Shown here in pieces: positions 20,014 through 34,500 of a DNA stretch of 64,000 bases. Numbering within the stretch: position 1 is the stretch's first letter; every line of letters begins with the position of its first letter. Location of the stretch: the NCBI RefSeq assembly GCF_905147365.1, contig NC_056413.1, positions 2,992,501 through 3,056,500 of the forward strand. The letters run 5' to 3'. Position numbers and translations under genes: made by a program. Below the pieces are notes generated by a model. The model searched no databases and had not been told where the DNA came from. It saw only the letters and a list, made by a program, of their open reading frames with translations. This DNA is from Aricia agestis. Lineage: Eukaryota; Arthropoda; Insecta; Lepidoptera; Lycaenidae.

Positions 20014-22198
20014 ATAAGTATTTTGTTACACCTAAAAATATGTATAAAAAATAAATACACTCTTATTTCAATTAAAAAAAACACTTATTAAATATAAAAA
20101 ATATTATAAAGTTATTAAGTAAAATATGTCCATTTTCGGTAATTCTATAATACATCTCAAAAAAACAATAATTTGTATTAGATTTCGTTTACTGTCTACA
20201 TCCCTATTATTGTATTCCTGCCTAATTACTGGTCAATAGTATGCTAAATACTTACATGACACTAATAAAAGACAATAAAATTAATTATTTGATTATTTAA
20301 AAATAATTTAAAATTTTCCCCGGTTTGGGGAAAATTTCCCCACTTTGTTATGGACATTACTGACCTGTTGAAGTTGAATTAATATTTACATTATTTTATC
20401 AAAATACTTTAAAAATATGTTATCTTACCTATGAAATATTATTCCTTGATGTTTTTTGTGTAAGGTTGTATTGTTCTTGCACCATTTTACAACACAAGAT
20501 GGCATATTTATTTTTATTTATGAATGACAAAGACGTGTCACCGCGATGCAGTCTAATTGCGTAATGGCGGTACGATCGGCTTATTACAGTGCGAGTGCGT
20601 GTGCAAGATGTGTACGTATGATCGCCTGGGCTTATTAAGGGTGCTTCACTCATTTCTTAATGGCGATCCGTCCGTATTTTTTTTACGTCCGTGGATGTTT
20701 GTTTATAAAAAATAATTGGAGTATAGAGTTATTTTTATTAAAACCTAAAACCAAGAACGTAGTAAAGTATGATACAAGATTATGTTCAAATTCATAAACA
20801 GTCCAATATTATACTTAAAAAAACTGCATAAACTTGTAAGGTAATTTTTAAATCAAATCGACTTGTACATAATATAATTATCTATTTATATTTTATTTAC
20901 CTTCATAATATACAAAATTCTGTTTAGGTATGTTATATAAAGTTTTGAAGAATAATTATTTTGCAGACTTTGCTTTAGTAGGTTTAAAACTTTTTACTGT
21001 TTTATTTTTGTTATTATTATTATCAGCATTAATAATTATTATCTAAGAGTGTCATTGCTTAGTTCTTGTATTAACTACACATTAAAATGTAAAATATTAT
21101 AATACATAGTTCAAATTAAAATAGAATCCAAATTAATTTAATTAATAATATATGTACCTACCTATTACTTACCGTAATTAATTAAATATAATATAAGAAG
21201 TACAAACAAGACTATAAAATCCATTACCACATTACAGTGATTAGTGATTAGTTGATTACACATAGGCCTGAGTGTTTTTTTTTATTATTGTGCCTTGGAC
21301 TTAAGAATTGTAACCAAATATAAATATGTATTATAAATACCTAACATAAAAAATACACATATTTTTATGATTAATATAACTATGATTAACATCGTAATAA
21401 ATTGCTATACAAACATAGCCTTTATTGTACGCGTCTTGCGCACTGCGGCTGCGCTACATTGCTCTAAACAAAACCAGTCGTCGATGAGAAATTAAAAAAT
21501 TCGTTATATTTTTTATGGCTTCCCAACAAGGGGAGGAATTTGGAGAACGGCGACCGCTAGCGGCTAGGGGATGCTTGATTTTGTACGGCCGCTTCGCGCC
21601 TGCGCGCGTAGTTCGCGCCACTGCTACGTTGCTTGCAAGCCAGATGTTCTGAAAAGCTTCCTGTAGTCGTTAAACAGCTCTGCATTTTTACTAAAAAAGT
21701 AGAAAATGCGGACTAGTTTTAGTTTTATATTATTTAATTTTTGTGAAGTATTATGTGCGGAGATTAATATTATGTGATTTGTAACTCGTAACGTTAATAC
21801 TAAAGTTATCGAGCGTCTCGATGTCCACGAGTTCACTCGAAACCAACAAAGCGGCGGACATTTTATTTTGAGTACTCGATAATGTAGCGTTTGCGTCGAA
21901 AAAATTAAATGTCGTTTTATGGTTCTGTATTCGGATATCGTGCGCTTACACCTTTCGTGAGTATTTTTGATTTTCGCTAGGTACTTTGTGAAAAATCGGC
22001 AACGATTCGTGCACGTATTGTAAAAGCGGTTACTTATATCCAAGAATTACCGCTAGCTTGCCCAATTTTTTTAAAAGTCGTCGAGATCGTGACGTAAGCA
22101 ATCTGGACGTCTACAGGTATCGTAAAATACCTCAACATTACATAAACTTACATTCATCTTCTATCGACCCACTCCGACTCGGAGGCTTCGTGGTAGAG

Positions 22199-22313
22199 AT
22201 TTCCGCGCGCACGGCGCCCCTAACCTCTTCACTAATTAGATTGTGACGACACCTTCGGGTGAGATACGATCGTTTTGAGTATTTTTTGATGTTTTGCATT
22301 TTACTGAGCAGCG
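22199..22313 (+). promoter_or_regulatory. E2F proximal 5' region
   Basis: GC-rich compared with its surroundings. TTCCGCGC at 22201-22208 is one base from the E2F consensus TTTSSCGC. A better match, GGCGCGAA on the minus strand (21612-21619), lies 700 bp above the ATG. The transcription start is not identifiable by eye. Autoregulation by E2F is an inference from these motifs. Confidence 0.35.
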
Positions 22314-22517
22314 ATGCCGAGGGGGGTGAAGCGAGGGCAGGCGGAGGGAGAAGCCGAAGTGGTGGTCCGCGTCGGAGCGTCTCCATCGCAAACCACACTC
22401 CTCGACGATAGCCCCAGCCAGCCCATAAGCTACCACCTTCTCGACCATGGCTACGGAGCTACGCCGCAGCACCAGATCCGGCGGGAGGCTCCAACTGCAC
22501 CGCCGAAGACTTCGGAA
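22314..22517 (+). CDS. E2f1: E2F exon 1
   Basis: 68 codons, MPRGVKRGQA to PPKTSE, donor GTGAGT at phase 0. Low-complexity N-terminus with no recognised domain; intron 1 is 12.4 kb. Confidence 0.88.
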
Positions 22518-25500
22518 GTGAGTCTCGTTTCGATTACTATCATAAATGTCATATCTGTATGTGTGTAATCAACAATTGTATATCAGCTGATTTCGGCTGA
22601 AACATTGGATTGTCTTTATATTTCAAGATAGTTCTAACTATTTTAATTTTATAATACAGGTAGAACTTATTAGGGAAATACTCATCATATAAAGCATCAC
22701 ATTTGGCTGGTAGTTTAACGGTATTTAAAGTATTGGTTAGCCAAAGAAAGTCAAAGATCGAACTATGTTTCAAATCATAGTTTAACTATGATTTCTTGTA
22801 ATTTTGTTTGCATGTTTTCAGGCTTGTTTTATATCACATTTAACCTGTTCACGGACAAACAAAATATGAATTTGCTCATTGATTGCTTATGCAATTTTGA
22901 AACTTATGCATGAACAATTTGGTACAATGACTCGTGAATGTGTAATGTAAATTTTAAGGTTATGGTATTATTAGCTAGCATCTGATCTGTTTTTATAGTT
23001 TTTCTATAAAATATATAAGTAAGTAGAAAGTATAACCACTAAAATGTTCTTTTTTGAGAGTGGCACCTGATAATAATAATTTTTATACCATTAAATTATA
23101 AGGTCATTCAACTAGTGGGAAATGTATAAGATATAAAATATGTAAAATTGTAATTAATAATAATGGCAAATGATAAAATTATTATTTAATGGTTTTCTAT
23201 TTCAACATTCTTAGTGATGTTTTAATATAATATTATTTTGTCATTTATATTAATATTTAGAAATTGAAAGATACTTTGACCATAAATGGTCTATTTATAT
23301 TCAAAGGTTTTGGCTTAAATTACTATATTCTTTAGAATATAATATTATATATATTAATAATATGAGTACCAAAACAAGGCTATTTTTCTACTTACAATTT
23401 TCTCACACGGTTCTGTCCTTTCAATTAATTATTTTTATACCATTGATATATTATAATGAAGTAAATGAGATTAAAATCTCATACATCTTTAATCTTTATA
23501 CAATTTTTACATATTGATTTGGTAATGAGCATAAATAGAAGCTATACATTTTGTCTGCCTTGATGTATAATTTAGAAAAATAAGGCGTGTCACCTTGGAT
23601 GTTGTTATTGAAATTTTATTAAGTAACTGTATTTTTCTTACATATTGTATTGCAGTTAATAATAATACAAATATTTTACATTTCTTTAATGAATCAATTA
23701 TTATTGTCTGGTCAATAAACTTTGTGCCTTGCCATGGATATCTTACAAAATATGAAGTGTTAACTGTCTTTGATCCGGAGTATACTTTTTGAGCTTAATC
23801 ATTAATGCTTGTACTGTAGTAAAGAATAATATTTATAAAATATTGTGTTTATTGTTTAAACATTGATAATTTAGATAACAATTTAAAATATTGATTAAGC
23901 ATATTATATTTTCTAAAGGAAGGCCTTGCATGATTTTGCACTTGGCTAAATACATAATATACTTACTAATTTTTACCTTACATGAAATTAGGTATAAATC
24001 TGAGTTGGATCTAACATCTAACCCAAGAATATGCGTATAGACTATACTTAGCTGTAGTCTGTATGCATATTCTGAACATTTTCAAATTACTTACATGTGC
24101 ATAATATTATATTCCAAATTCAATGCAAGTTCTATAGAACTAAAAAAAGAATGAGAATACTTGCAATTGACTTTTGACTTCTGCACCACTGATAAAAAAT
24201 AAATCTGTACTTAAGAGGCCGGATGCCATCGAAATTCTCATACATACGTAATACCAAAATCATTTTCTCTTACGAAAATATTTAACATGTTTTGAGTTAT
24301 TTTTCAGCTTAAAATAGTAACTACCTAGGTTCCTGCACAAAAATTTACCACAAAATATTTAAACACTAAAAATATTTTTTTGAGTTTAAATATTTTGTAG
24401 TAAATTTTTGTGCAGGAAGTAGGAACCTTACCTAGGTTCCTTAACTAAAAAAATCTATTTTAAGCTGAAAAATAACTCAAACATGTTAAATATTTTCGTA
24501 TGAGAAAATGATTTTGTTATTACGTATGTAATTATGTATGAGAATTTCGATGGCACCCGGCCTCTTAATCAGTAGGTACGACAAATGACAATCCATGTTC
24601 TTGATTGCAAGCTATTAGATTATAATAATTTCCATTTAGTTGTTTTTGCGATGTTTGATGGTTTGGGGACGTTGTCGGTCGAACTACGGTATGGGTCCCG
24701 AATTTGCCATCTGCAATTCAAGGTCATAGGTCAAAGCACAATATTGTAATAGGCATGGCTTCGATAGTGTTTGTGGGGTCTAACGGGCATCGCACATGGC
24801 AAGTCGTAGGGCGCTCACCCACGCCATGTGGGCATGATGGTCACGTGGTCTATCTCCAGTTGCGCAAGTGCAATTATAACACTTATTAGTTATTATCGTA
24901 TATAACCCGTATATTTTTCCCTTGTTTTCCTATATACAATCAGTGGCCAGACTATAATGAGATATTTTGACTGATTGAATGGCGTTTAACCCGTGGATCG
25001 TGGGAAAACGAGACACAATAGATATTCTATTGTGTCTCGTTCACCGTTGAGCGTATGAGGCTTGATGAATTAAGAGCATTCTGATCCTATTAAACGCCAT
25101 TACGCTAATGCTTCAGCCTCTAATCAGTTAAGAGGGCGACTAACCCCAAAAATCAAACATCGTCCTTCTCTCTTCACACTCACGCCCGTCTTTCATATGC
25201 CAGGTGAAAATGAACGACGCGGATTCATGGCCAAATTAGTTTTTTCTCAATAATTCGATAAATATTCAACATTTTAAAAATCCGCTAGGTCGATCTCTCA
25301 ATGATAGAATTTTATACAATGTGTGATCTCTCAATGATAGAATTTTATACAATGTGTTAAAATATTAACTTAGTTCAATGCACGGTTATGGCAATAAATG
25401 AAAAATTCGTGAAAATTAGATGCATCTTTGTGATTTTTTTCCTATCGAGAAAAATTTAAGATATCGTCTTTTTGCTCAGATCGAATTCTCGGAAATATAA

Positions 25501-28500
25501 TGTAGTATCTAATTTTAGAAAATGAAACAATTCGGGGCTTATTTTCAAGTATATAAATGAATTATAAAATCGACACTTTAGGGTTAGTCGCCCCCTTAAG
25601 TGAGTGGTTTCTTTTCAATTTTGTTACCACCTTGCGGGAGTCAAGCAGTTCGCCAGTTCCTGGGGGTTTGGTTGAGGTGTTTTACGTGATTGGTGAGGCG
25701 TCAAACGTGCTGATTTTTATAGCGTTCAATCTCGGAGGCCACATCCTAATGTGGCCTCCGAGATTGAATGTATTGATTTAATGGTACCTATACCATCGAA
25801 GAAATTTATTCATAGGCAGTTGACGGACCTACGTCATTTCGTCAAATTATGTCAATTCAATGTTGATCGGGATCTGTCGGCTGGGTTGGACACAAAGCGA
25901 CCAAATGACATAGGTCCGCCATCTGCCTAAATCAACTTCACTGATAGTACATGCAGGTATTCATGTATCGATGTTTCTAGTAAACCATGTATAATTTGGT
26001 GCTGAAATTTATATACTTACGTCACTTCATCCGTAGGCCATCGCGTCTCTCCCTAGTGTGGGGTCATTGGACTTTCGCCTGTCTCTTTCTCTCTTCCTCG
26101 TCATTTTTGGTAACCTGTCCTGTTTTTGAATAACAACTATGACGTTTTTAGTTGTTTAATTCCTAATTTTTGTCTTTTGCCTTTTTCTTGTTAGTAATAA
26201 TTTACCCATTCCAAAGATCGTTCTTTCATTAGTAGTTTCTAATAGGTTAAGGAAAAAATCTTTTCACATTATAGTATATATGAACTTGTCGTAAAATCTC
26301 TTGGGCTACACCAATTGTATCTGGGGATGATTTTGGTATCATTAAAAAGTTTTAATTTTACAGAAGACAATTCCAAATTCGGTAAGTGTGAGATTTTCAT
26401 TTGTTTTTCTTATTGTTAAAATTAGTGATTCTCATGAATAAATTCAGTTTAAAATTTTATTATAAAAAAGGTAAAAATGCAACACATGCCGCGAAAAAAA
26501 TTTGTGATGTTTATGGACCTAATGCAGTATCTGTGAGAGTGGTCAAAGGCCGGTCAGGCTTCACAGACTGTGGCGAAACCCGGGTTAAAGCGGGGAATTC
26601 ACTACCGGGCTGCCCGCGGGCCGCCCGGTCTGGGACAAGTCTGCCGCTTGCCCCTATTGAACACACACAGAACAGGCAAGTCAGTCGAATAGATAGACGG
26701 CTGCAGCTCGGTCGTGGACTAATGGACTCGATCTTCTTTGTAACAAATGATAGATCAGCATCGGCATTGAGTTCTTTGGATTTTTCAATAAGTTCGCTGT
26801 ATTAGCAGCATTACGTAGATCGGTGTTCATGTAATTCTTGCTTTTAACTTTCCACAAACAAGGATACGACCAGTAAATGGAAATAAACGAATGTCAAAAT
26901 TGCTTTTGTTCCTTCATTCCTAACTTTAGGGTTTGTATTGTTTACAATAATATGTTTTAAAATATTATTTTAAGAGCACTCCAGTCGCTCTCCAAGGCGC
27001 GAATGACGACAGCCGCCCGTCGCGACCATTCATGTTCACATTTGCCCGTGCCCGCGCGGGAAAAATGCGATCTCGCGGGCCGGCTGCGGGCTCGGGCCAA
27101 CGGGCATGTCTGTGCCCGTACCTAAGAATTGACGAGCAGACATGCGACAGACCTGCCCGTGACGGGCGGCCCGGTAGTCAATTCCCCGCTTAACTCGCAA
27201 CAAGGTAACGCTGTGTGTGTGGTGGGATTGGAAGGGCATCATTCATTATGAGCTGTTACCGCCAGACAGGACCATCGATTCTGAACTGTACTGCGAACAA
27301 CTGATGAGATTATAGCAAGAAGTTGAGAGAAAGCGGTCGGAATTAATCAACAGAAGGGTGTGGTTTTTCACCTTGATAACGCTAGACCTCACACATCTTT
27401 CAGCCAAAATTACGAGAGTTTGGCTGGGAGGTGTTAATATATCCGCCGTATAGTCCTGACCTTGCACCTTCAGATTTCCACCTGTTTCGGTCGCTGCAGA
27501 ATTCCTTAGGCAGTGTCAGGTTGACATCACAAGAAGACTGCCAAAACCACTTGTCTCAGTTTTTTCATCAGAAGCCCTAGCATTTTTATAGCAATGGAAT
27601 CATACCAACAAGATGGCAAAAAGTTATAGAATAAAATTGCACCTATATACTTTAGCAGTTTAGTCTTTATAAAAACCTTTTAAATTTTTATATAAAATGC
27701 GAAGAAAATAAAGTATTTCGGTCTCTTCGTTCTGTTGGAGTGAATACCTACCTTGTTTTGATTCTTCATTAGATTCTGTTGTTTGCATCGACATAAATTA
27801 TATTTTTCCCCGTTGGTTAAGAATACTAGTTTGATGCTACACGAAAGGGTTGCGCCCCTAATCTATACGTTTTCTTTAGTTCACTGAATATTATTGGGTA
27901 AAATTGTTAGATGTAGTTTACCATTGGGTAAGTTATAGACTGCTTTGGTTTTGACCCGAATATTTTGGGGTGGAAATAATTTGACCAATAGGATTGAAAG
28001 CTTTGTTTTAAACAGTTGAAATGGTTATTAAAAATTAAAGATAGATGTTTTAGTTTTTGGTCATGTTTTCTTACAATGGGAATGTTTTTTTTATAGATTG
28101 CTTAAATAAACACCTCCCCTGTTATTGTTGCCTAAAAAGTAAGGAACAAAAGTTCGCACTGTATTTAAAAAGTTCTTTTATCGAAGATTTCAATAAGTGA
28201 ATTGTTGTAGGTCAATGAACCTGAATTAAAATTTCGCCAGCAATACAACCCTCTCGTCTTTTGACTTTTTATTCCGGGGACCCGTGCGCAAGTGGAGCGT
28301 ATTCGGCCGTTTCGGCGGACATCTTGAGAATTGAGATGCGTGCATGAAACAATGTCATGAATCATGATATATTTGTAAGGGCCATGTGTTATGGTTACTT
28401 TGACAAAAACAAGTAATTCAGTTTATACGTAATAGTGTTTGTTGATAAGTTCTCCTTTTCAAGCAGACCGGAATGGTTCATCTAATAAGGACATAAGTAC

Positions 28501-31500
28501 TTCTAACACTTCCTGACCTTTTATGACAGTATTCGTGTTGAATTTTTACGTTTTATATGACGAAATATTAATACATTATATGTACATCTTGTTTCTCTTT
28601 AATAGAGGAGGTAAATACTAAATACTCTGTTTTGATTGTCACGGAAAAACTCTGTCACATAGTTTTATAATGTTATGATCTGCGCCGATTTTCATAGTTG
28701 TGAATGTTCTGGAAAATTACCTCCTTTTTGGAAGTCGGTCAAAAAGTAATTAATCAGTTATTAAATCAAATTCAAGTCAATTTTTAGACAATTTTAAGAT
28801 AAAAAAATTGTTGATAATGACTCTCGGGTAAGTAGTCAGTCTTTCATGAAGATTTCGTTACTGAGTTGATGACAATTGACTGATGAATCATTTAAATGTA
28901 AGGGTTGTGGGATATCAAGATAATTTTGGCTTAAAAAATCCTTTTGTATTTTTAAATGAATTATTTTATCCGGTCGTCGGGTACGCATTATGCAGGCAGC
29001 AGGCTGCATTCGGGCAATGGAAGGGCATAAATTGATTATGTAAATAGATCGCAGGGGTTTGAAAAGTGTATCTTAGATGTTCGGGTTCGCACATCTGCCC
29101 TGATTTACAACGCCGAGCTCACGAAAAAAACGGCCAACCCGCAAATTAACAATAGTCGCGTCAGATCACCGGTAATAATACTCGAAATTTTGAGATAAGG
29201 AATTGGCATTCTTTCGCCGGAGTCCCTTCCGAGAGCCCGTCGGCTTTGTGTTGGTTCTAATTTATGTCGTGTATTGTGTACCGGTACCCTCCCCACACAC
29301 TTCCTCGAAGGGGCTCTGGCCCCGCGCCGCCGTACGTCGAACTAGTTGCACGATGCATCAGCACATTGGGAATTCTTGTCTAAATGTGTTTCTTTAATTT
29401 TGCATCCGTTTAAAAAGTTCGATAAGATCGTGCCCCCCGCGTTATTGTGTGTTGTTTTGTGTTCTGTGAAAATGGTGTTGTGAACTTGTGACGATGACTT
29501 ACTTGGTCCTGAGAGTGAGTATATCTGGTTTAACCCGGCGTGATACAAGTGACTTAGTTTCGAGGGGACCCAGCGGCAGCCGATTGTTCCATATTTTCGG
29601 TTAACTCTAACAATGTGTGCATTGTAATGGGATCACTGTAGGTCTCTTTAGGTAGGCTTTCGTTGGATGTCTTCAATAAAGAAAGCAATTCTTGGTATGC
29701 CTTAGCTGATGCAATGGTTGTTGTTTACATATTTTTATATTTTCACTTGATACATAGTGATTACTTCAAACACAATACACACTTCTTATGTATTAAGTAT
29801 ACATAAAACACGGAATATATAACACTACAAAATATATAACATTAGTGTTATATATTCCGTGACATAAAAGCTCATTTTTTGCACTTGAAAATTTAAAGGA
29901 AGAAGAGAGAAGAAATTATTTTTCTCTCGTGGACAAGGGAATTAAGATTGAAGTCGTAACTGTTGGTTCTCTTGTTTGATTGACTTTGAAACCTACTACT
30001 ACTAACCTTATTAAAGATACTACAAACATAGCTATAGTTTATAGGTAGTATATCAGGACAAATCAAACAACGATTAGCTGCAACATACTGCCGATGAAGA
30101 ATTACAAAGCAAGAGAAATCTGCTTATTAACATAATTATGTTGCCACTAACCTATTTTATATATCTACGCGAGAGCGTGACGTACGACTCGACAATCTGT
30201 ATTATCGTCACACTATTGACGATATTGTAAATAGTAAATACATTGACATTATTCAGATTAAATATTGTTTGGTATAGTTTTCACCTCTATTTTATCTCTT
30301 TTACTCGTTTTATGCGGCCTCTACGTTGGCCCAGCCGCGGATTTATAAATAGGCCGTTATAGCTCACGGCCTAGGGGCGGCAGCATCCAGAGGCCCTACT
30401 GATCACGTACATGGGCATTTTCAAAAAAATGTGTACCCCTGGTTTTTACCTTGTCCCTTGACTTCGCTACAGATTATTTGTAAAAAATTACATACTAACA
30501 TTTTGTAATTTTAATGTAGGAGCATAAACAAGTTTTCTTTTATTAAAATACATTCACGTTTGTATATAATTTTATTTAGTATGAGATTTATAAGGGTTTT
30601 TAAGTACCGAAACCTATTAAATTCACCTGTCCCCTTCCCAGAAGTTGTAACAAAATCTTTAATAACTATTTTTTTTCTTAAAGTAAGTTACTTAAAAAAC
30701 ATATGTTAGATTCTTAAATACTTAATGTATCAATTGAATGTCTTGTTATTGAAAAATCTAACATAATTTAACTACAAATTAATTAAAATTATAATCATGA
30801 AAAAACAACCCGGCCGGAATGTTCGGTTTAGTGACCGTTTTTTTTAGTTTTATAAACATACTACAAAAATATTTTCGGCACTAAATGATAGCACTATATT
30901 TCATTGTACATCGAGAAACTTCAATTTAAATTTAGTAGTTAAAAATCTGCTACAAGACGCGGACGCAGGTTGGATGGTTCTTCAGGAACGGTTTATTTGT
31001 TCAGATAAGTGACCATATTTTGTAAGCATTATTATACTTTCTCCAACTGTTTTTACTGTTGACACGTTGCAAAATTAGTTTAGTATTTAGTATAAAAAAT
31101 GAAATTGTGATAACTATTATCGGTTATTTACAAACACTTTAAAAGTAAAAGAAAGTAATATTACGTGACTTCCGACTTGTGACTTTTCGTATGGTCACAT
31201 ATAATGGAACGGACAAGTCACAACAGGCGGAAAGCATAAGGCTTAGTTCACATTTTAAATAAATTATTTTTTTATTCACAGATTTTATTAAGAAAATTGG
31301 AGATTTTTAAACTGGTACGATTAACATACAAATATATTTTTTATTACTTATGTGTTAAGGTGACGCCGCGTTAAAGTAAAAAACCGTTTTGGATATGTTT
31401 TAGATTGCTAGTTTTCTATGAAAGGCCGGCCCGGCCTCTCACAGAAAACAAGCAATGGAACAGCAAAAAATGGAAAGGGCGTAAGCGACAAAATAGTTTT

Positions 31501-34500
31501 GTCGCGTAATTTAAAAACCATAAATACATTTCATATAAGCTATGGGCAAATTAAAGTGTATGCTTGAACCAATCCATGTACATTTTTGGAAGCTTAAATC
31601 ACTCTCCTCTGTAGGGAAAAATAGGAATCCTTTTTTTTTACACAGGTCTATTTGATTGATTATTCTGTGTTATAAAAGTTGACCAATCGTGTTATGCTAT
31701 GGGTAAATCAAAGACAAAGACATGATAAATACTGCCAATGAACTTTAATTTCTTAGCTTTAGTTATTGCTGAGAAAAATCGATATCGCTACAGCCAAATC
31801 ATAAAGGCGTCGACTTTACTTAACAATAACAAATATACTATTTAAAATTTAAGTACCTAAAAGTTTTATGTTTTTTAAAAATTTTGATTTTATTTCCACT
31901 ACTTTTCTATCAGTAAAGTTGAAAATCATTTTGTGTCGTTGATATTTGCAGATTTATAATAACTAGACATCAGATTATATGCATTTGCATACTTGCATAT
32001 GCAAATGCATATAATGTCACTTTTTAGGCGATAGTGCATATTTTGGCAATTTTTCGTTGATAGTGCATATTTCGGTAGTTTAACTTCCATGGGCATTAAG
32101 ATTGCAATCGGAAAATGTTGGTAGAAAATTATTATTGGCGTATAATAAATAAATAAAAAGTCTTTATTTCAAGAAATTAAAAATCCTGGATTTTATGAAA
32201 TTATAAAAATTGGCGCTTTTATTAATGTCACTACCGGAAAAGTCTTCAAAAAAATAATAAATTTTAATATTAAGTGACTTTTGATTGTGCATATTTTGTG
32301 CATATTTCGACCATTTTTCGTGCATATTTGCATGGATATTTCGGCACTTTGATCGTGCATATAATCCGATGTCATTAATAACTTAGGAATTCGTAGACAT
32401 GTGAACACATCTTTATGATTATGAGATGTTCGTCCCTCTAATTATTGAAGTTAAATCTATGAAATCAAAGAATTTTTTACTTTTATAAGTAGTGCAACAA
32501 TAAAAATGTTTAAATAAAAGGTTTTTGTGTTATAAAAACTCCTTTAAATATGTTAAATATTACTTACTCATGTAAAAAAATGAAAAATAACCTAGTGGTT
32601 GGGTCACATAGTCACACTATGGATTAAAAATAATTGCTACTCTTGTTGATCCTTGAAATTATCTAAATTTTTTTTAATAAACAATTAAATATGCATTTCA
32701 CTAGATTAAATTAACGAAGAAATCCATTTATTGCTGTATTTTTTTGTATTAAATTATATTTTACATTTAGTCGCACAACGGAATCTGTTTCGTCGAAAAT
32801 TCGATTTTGTTTCAATAATATCAGAATAATATAACGTTTTCAGCGTTCTTTTTAACTTATTCCATTAGTTCAATATTTTTCCTTGTATATGACATTCAAA
32901 AAAAGGTAAATAAATGACCTTAAAAAATATAGACATATTTTTGCAAGGGTACACGTTTTTTTGAAAATGCCCACATATTATACGGGGCGGCGGAAACAAA
33001 GTGGCCTACTCTCATTTAAAATATAAATTCGGCATTGCGTTGGCCTTTGATTGACTAATACAAGCGATTACGAAGTTCTAGACCAAATATTCGCTTATGA
33101 GTTATGTTATGACAGTGAAACTCGTGATTATTCATCATAAATATGGAGACTGGAGACCTTGTTCTCTTATATTGTAGTATTTGTAGTATTTTAGTCAGCC
33201 TTAGTTGATTTATATTATTATAAGATCATCTGCATTCATTTTAGTCTAGTAATACCTTGTCTTATAATATTAAAGTATTGGCCATATTATCCGAAATAAA
33301 ACGTGTCACAAAACTTCATATTTTTTTTTAAAGAATCTATGAAATCTAGCCTCATGTTTGTATTTCAAGGATCGTAGCTCTACTTAATAATATAATCTGC
33401 ATAACTGACCATTGCCATTTCAATTCTTTTTGAGTTTATCGTAACCTCGATTTGTTCAGTCTGCTATGTGTTCGATAGTGTATCTAATACGACATAATAT
33501 ATTTAACAGTCAGTGATAAATAAAATAATATCTTCCACCATTATTTACATAGTATTACATTCTAATCATATTATATATAACATCTGTTTTCCGTGATTTG
33601 ATCCAAGCAATAATACTATTTTCAAATTTTATTCAAACTTTAATTAATACATTTATTGACAATGAAACCCTAAAATCTGCTAATAAAAAATAATAAACTT
33701 GGTCATCTTTATAACTGCAAGAAAAGAACTACATACCCCGCGTTCCATTTGATGTTAAAAACGATCAAAACGCTCAAAATAGGAGGAATTTTGAGCGTTT
33801 TGATCGTTTTTAGCATCAAATGGAACGCGGGGATAATATGCACCTTGATTTGGTCAATATCCTTTCCTTTTCACGGCTATGGGCGTGGTCTTACGACTTA
33901 CGCTTACTGCGTCTTTTACGTATAATGCCTCCCTATCAGTAGTTTATCAAGCTACCTCTACATTTCTATGCTACGTAGTACACCGCCCTTGCCTGGAGAC
34001 TACCATCTATACTTACTAATATTATAAAGTGGAAGAGTTTGTTTGTTTGAACGCGCTAATCTCAGGAACTACTAGTACGATTTAAAAAAATCCTTCAGTG
34101 CTAGATAGCCCATTTATCGAGGAAGGATATAGGCTTCGATCACTAATATACTAGTGATCGAAGGATATATTTATCACGCTAAGACTAATAGGAGCGACGA
34201 AATAGAGGAAAATGTGGAAAAAGCGGAGGGAATTATTTGAAAGAGCTTATCTCACGAACTACTGAAGCATTTTTTATGTTATTTGACACAGATAAGAAGA
34301 AGACCACGTGAAGAGGCTATTTTTTGTGGAGTAATTTGTCTGTGAAATATCTAATTTACGCGGGCGAAGCCACACGGAACGTCTAGTATAATAATATAAT
34401 GGTTGGAGTATTTTCTTCACAATTAAAATATAATAGTTATATTGGAAGTGAGGAAATTATATTATCATATTGATATCGAGACGACTATCTTACTACTACC

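Larger units (their letters stand above)
13522..22198. other. Archease-E2F intergenic transposon graveyard
   Basis: No gene recognised over 8.7 kb. Layers include family C elements (ends TACAGCTCGACAAGGCT), a GC-rich repeat common in moths, hairpins, a tandem duplication, a SINE and one 165-bp MITE. The stretch 20020-21900 is AT-rich with no repeat or coding signal that I can identify. A 139-codon minus frame at 21624-22043 has no recognisable family. Confidence 0.6.

Noticed and set aside
21624..22043. 139-codon minus-strand frame upstream of E2F
   Set aside because: No recognisable motif or family, no partner exon, lies in the presumed E2F promoter region; length is possible by chance.
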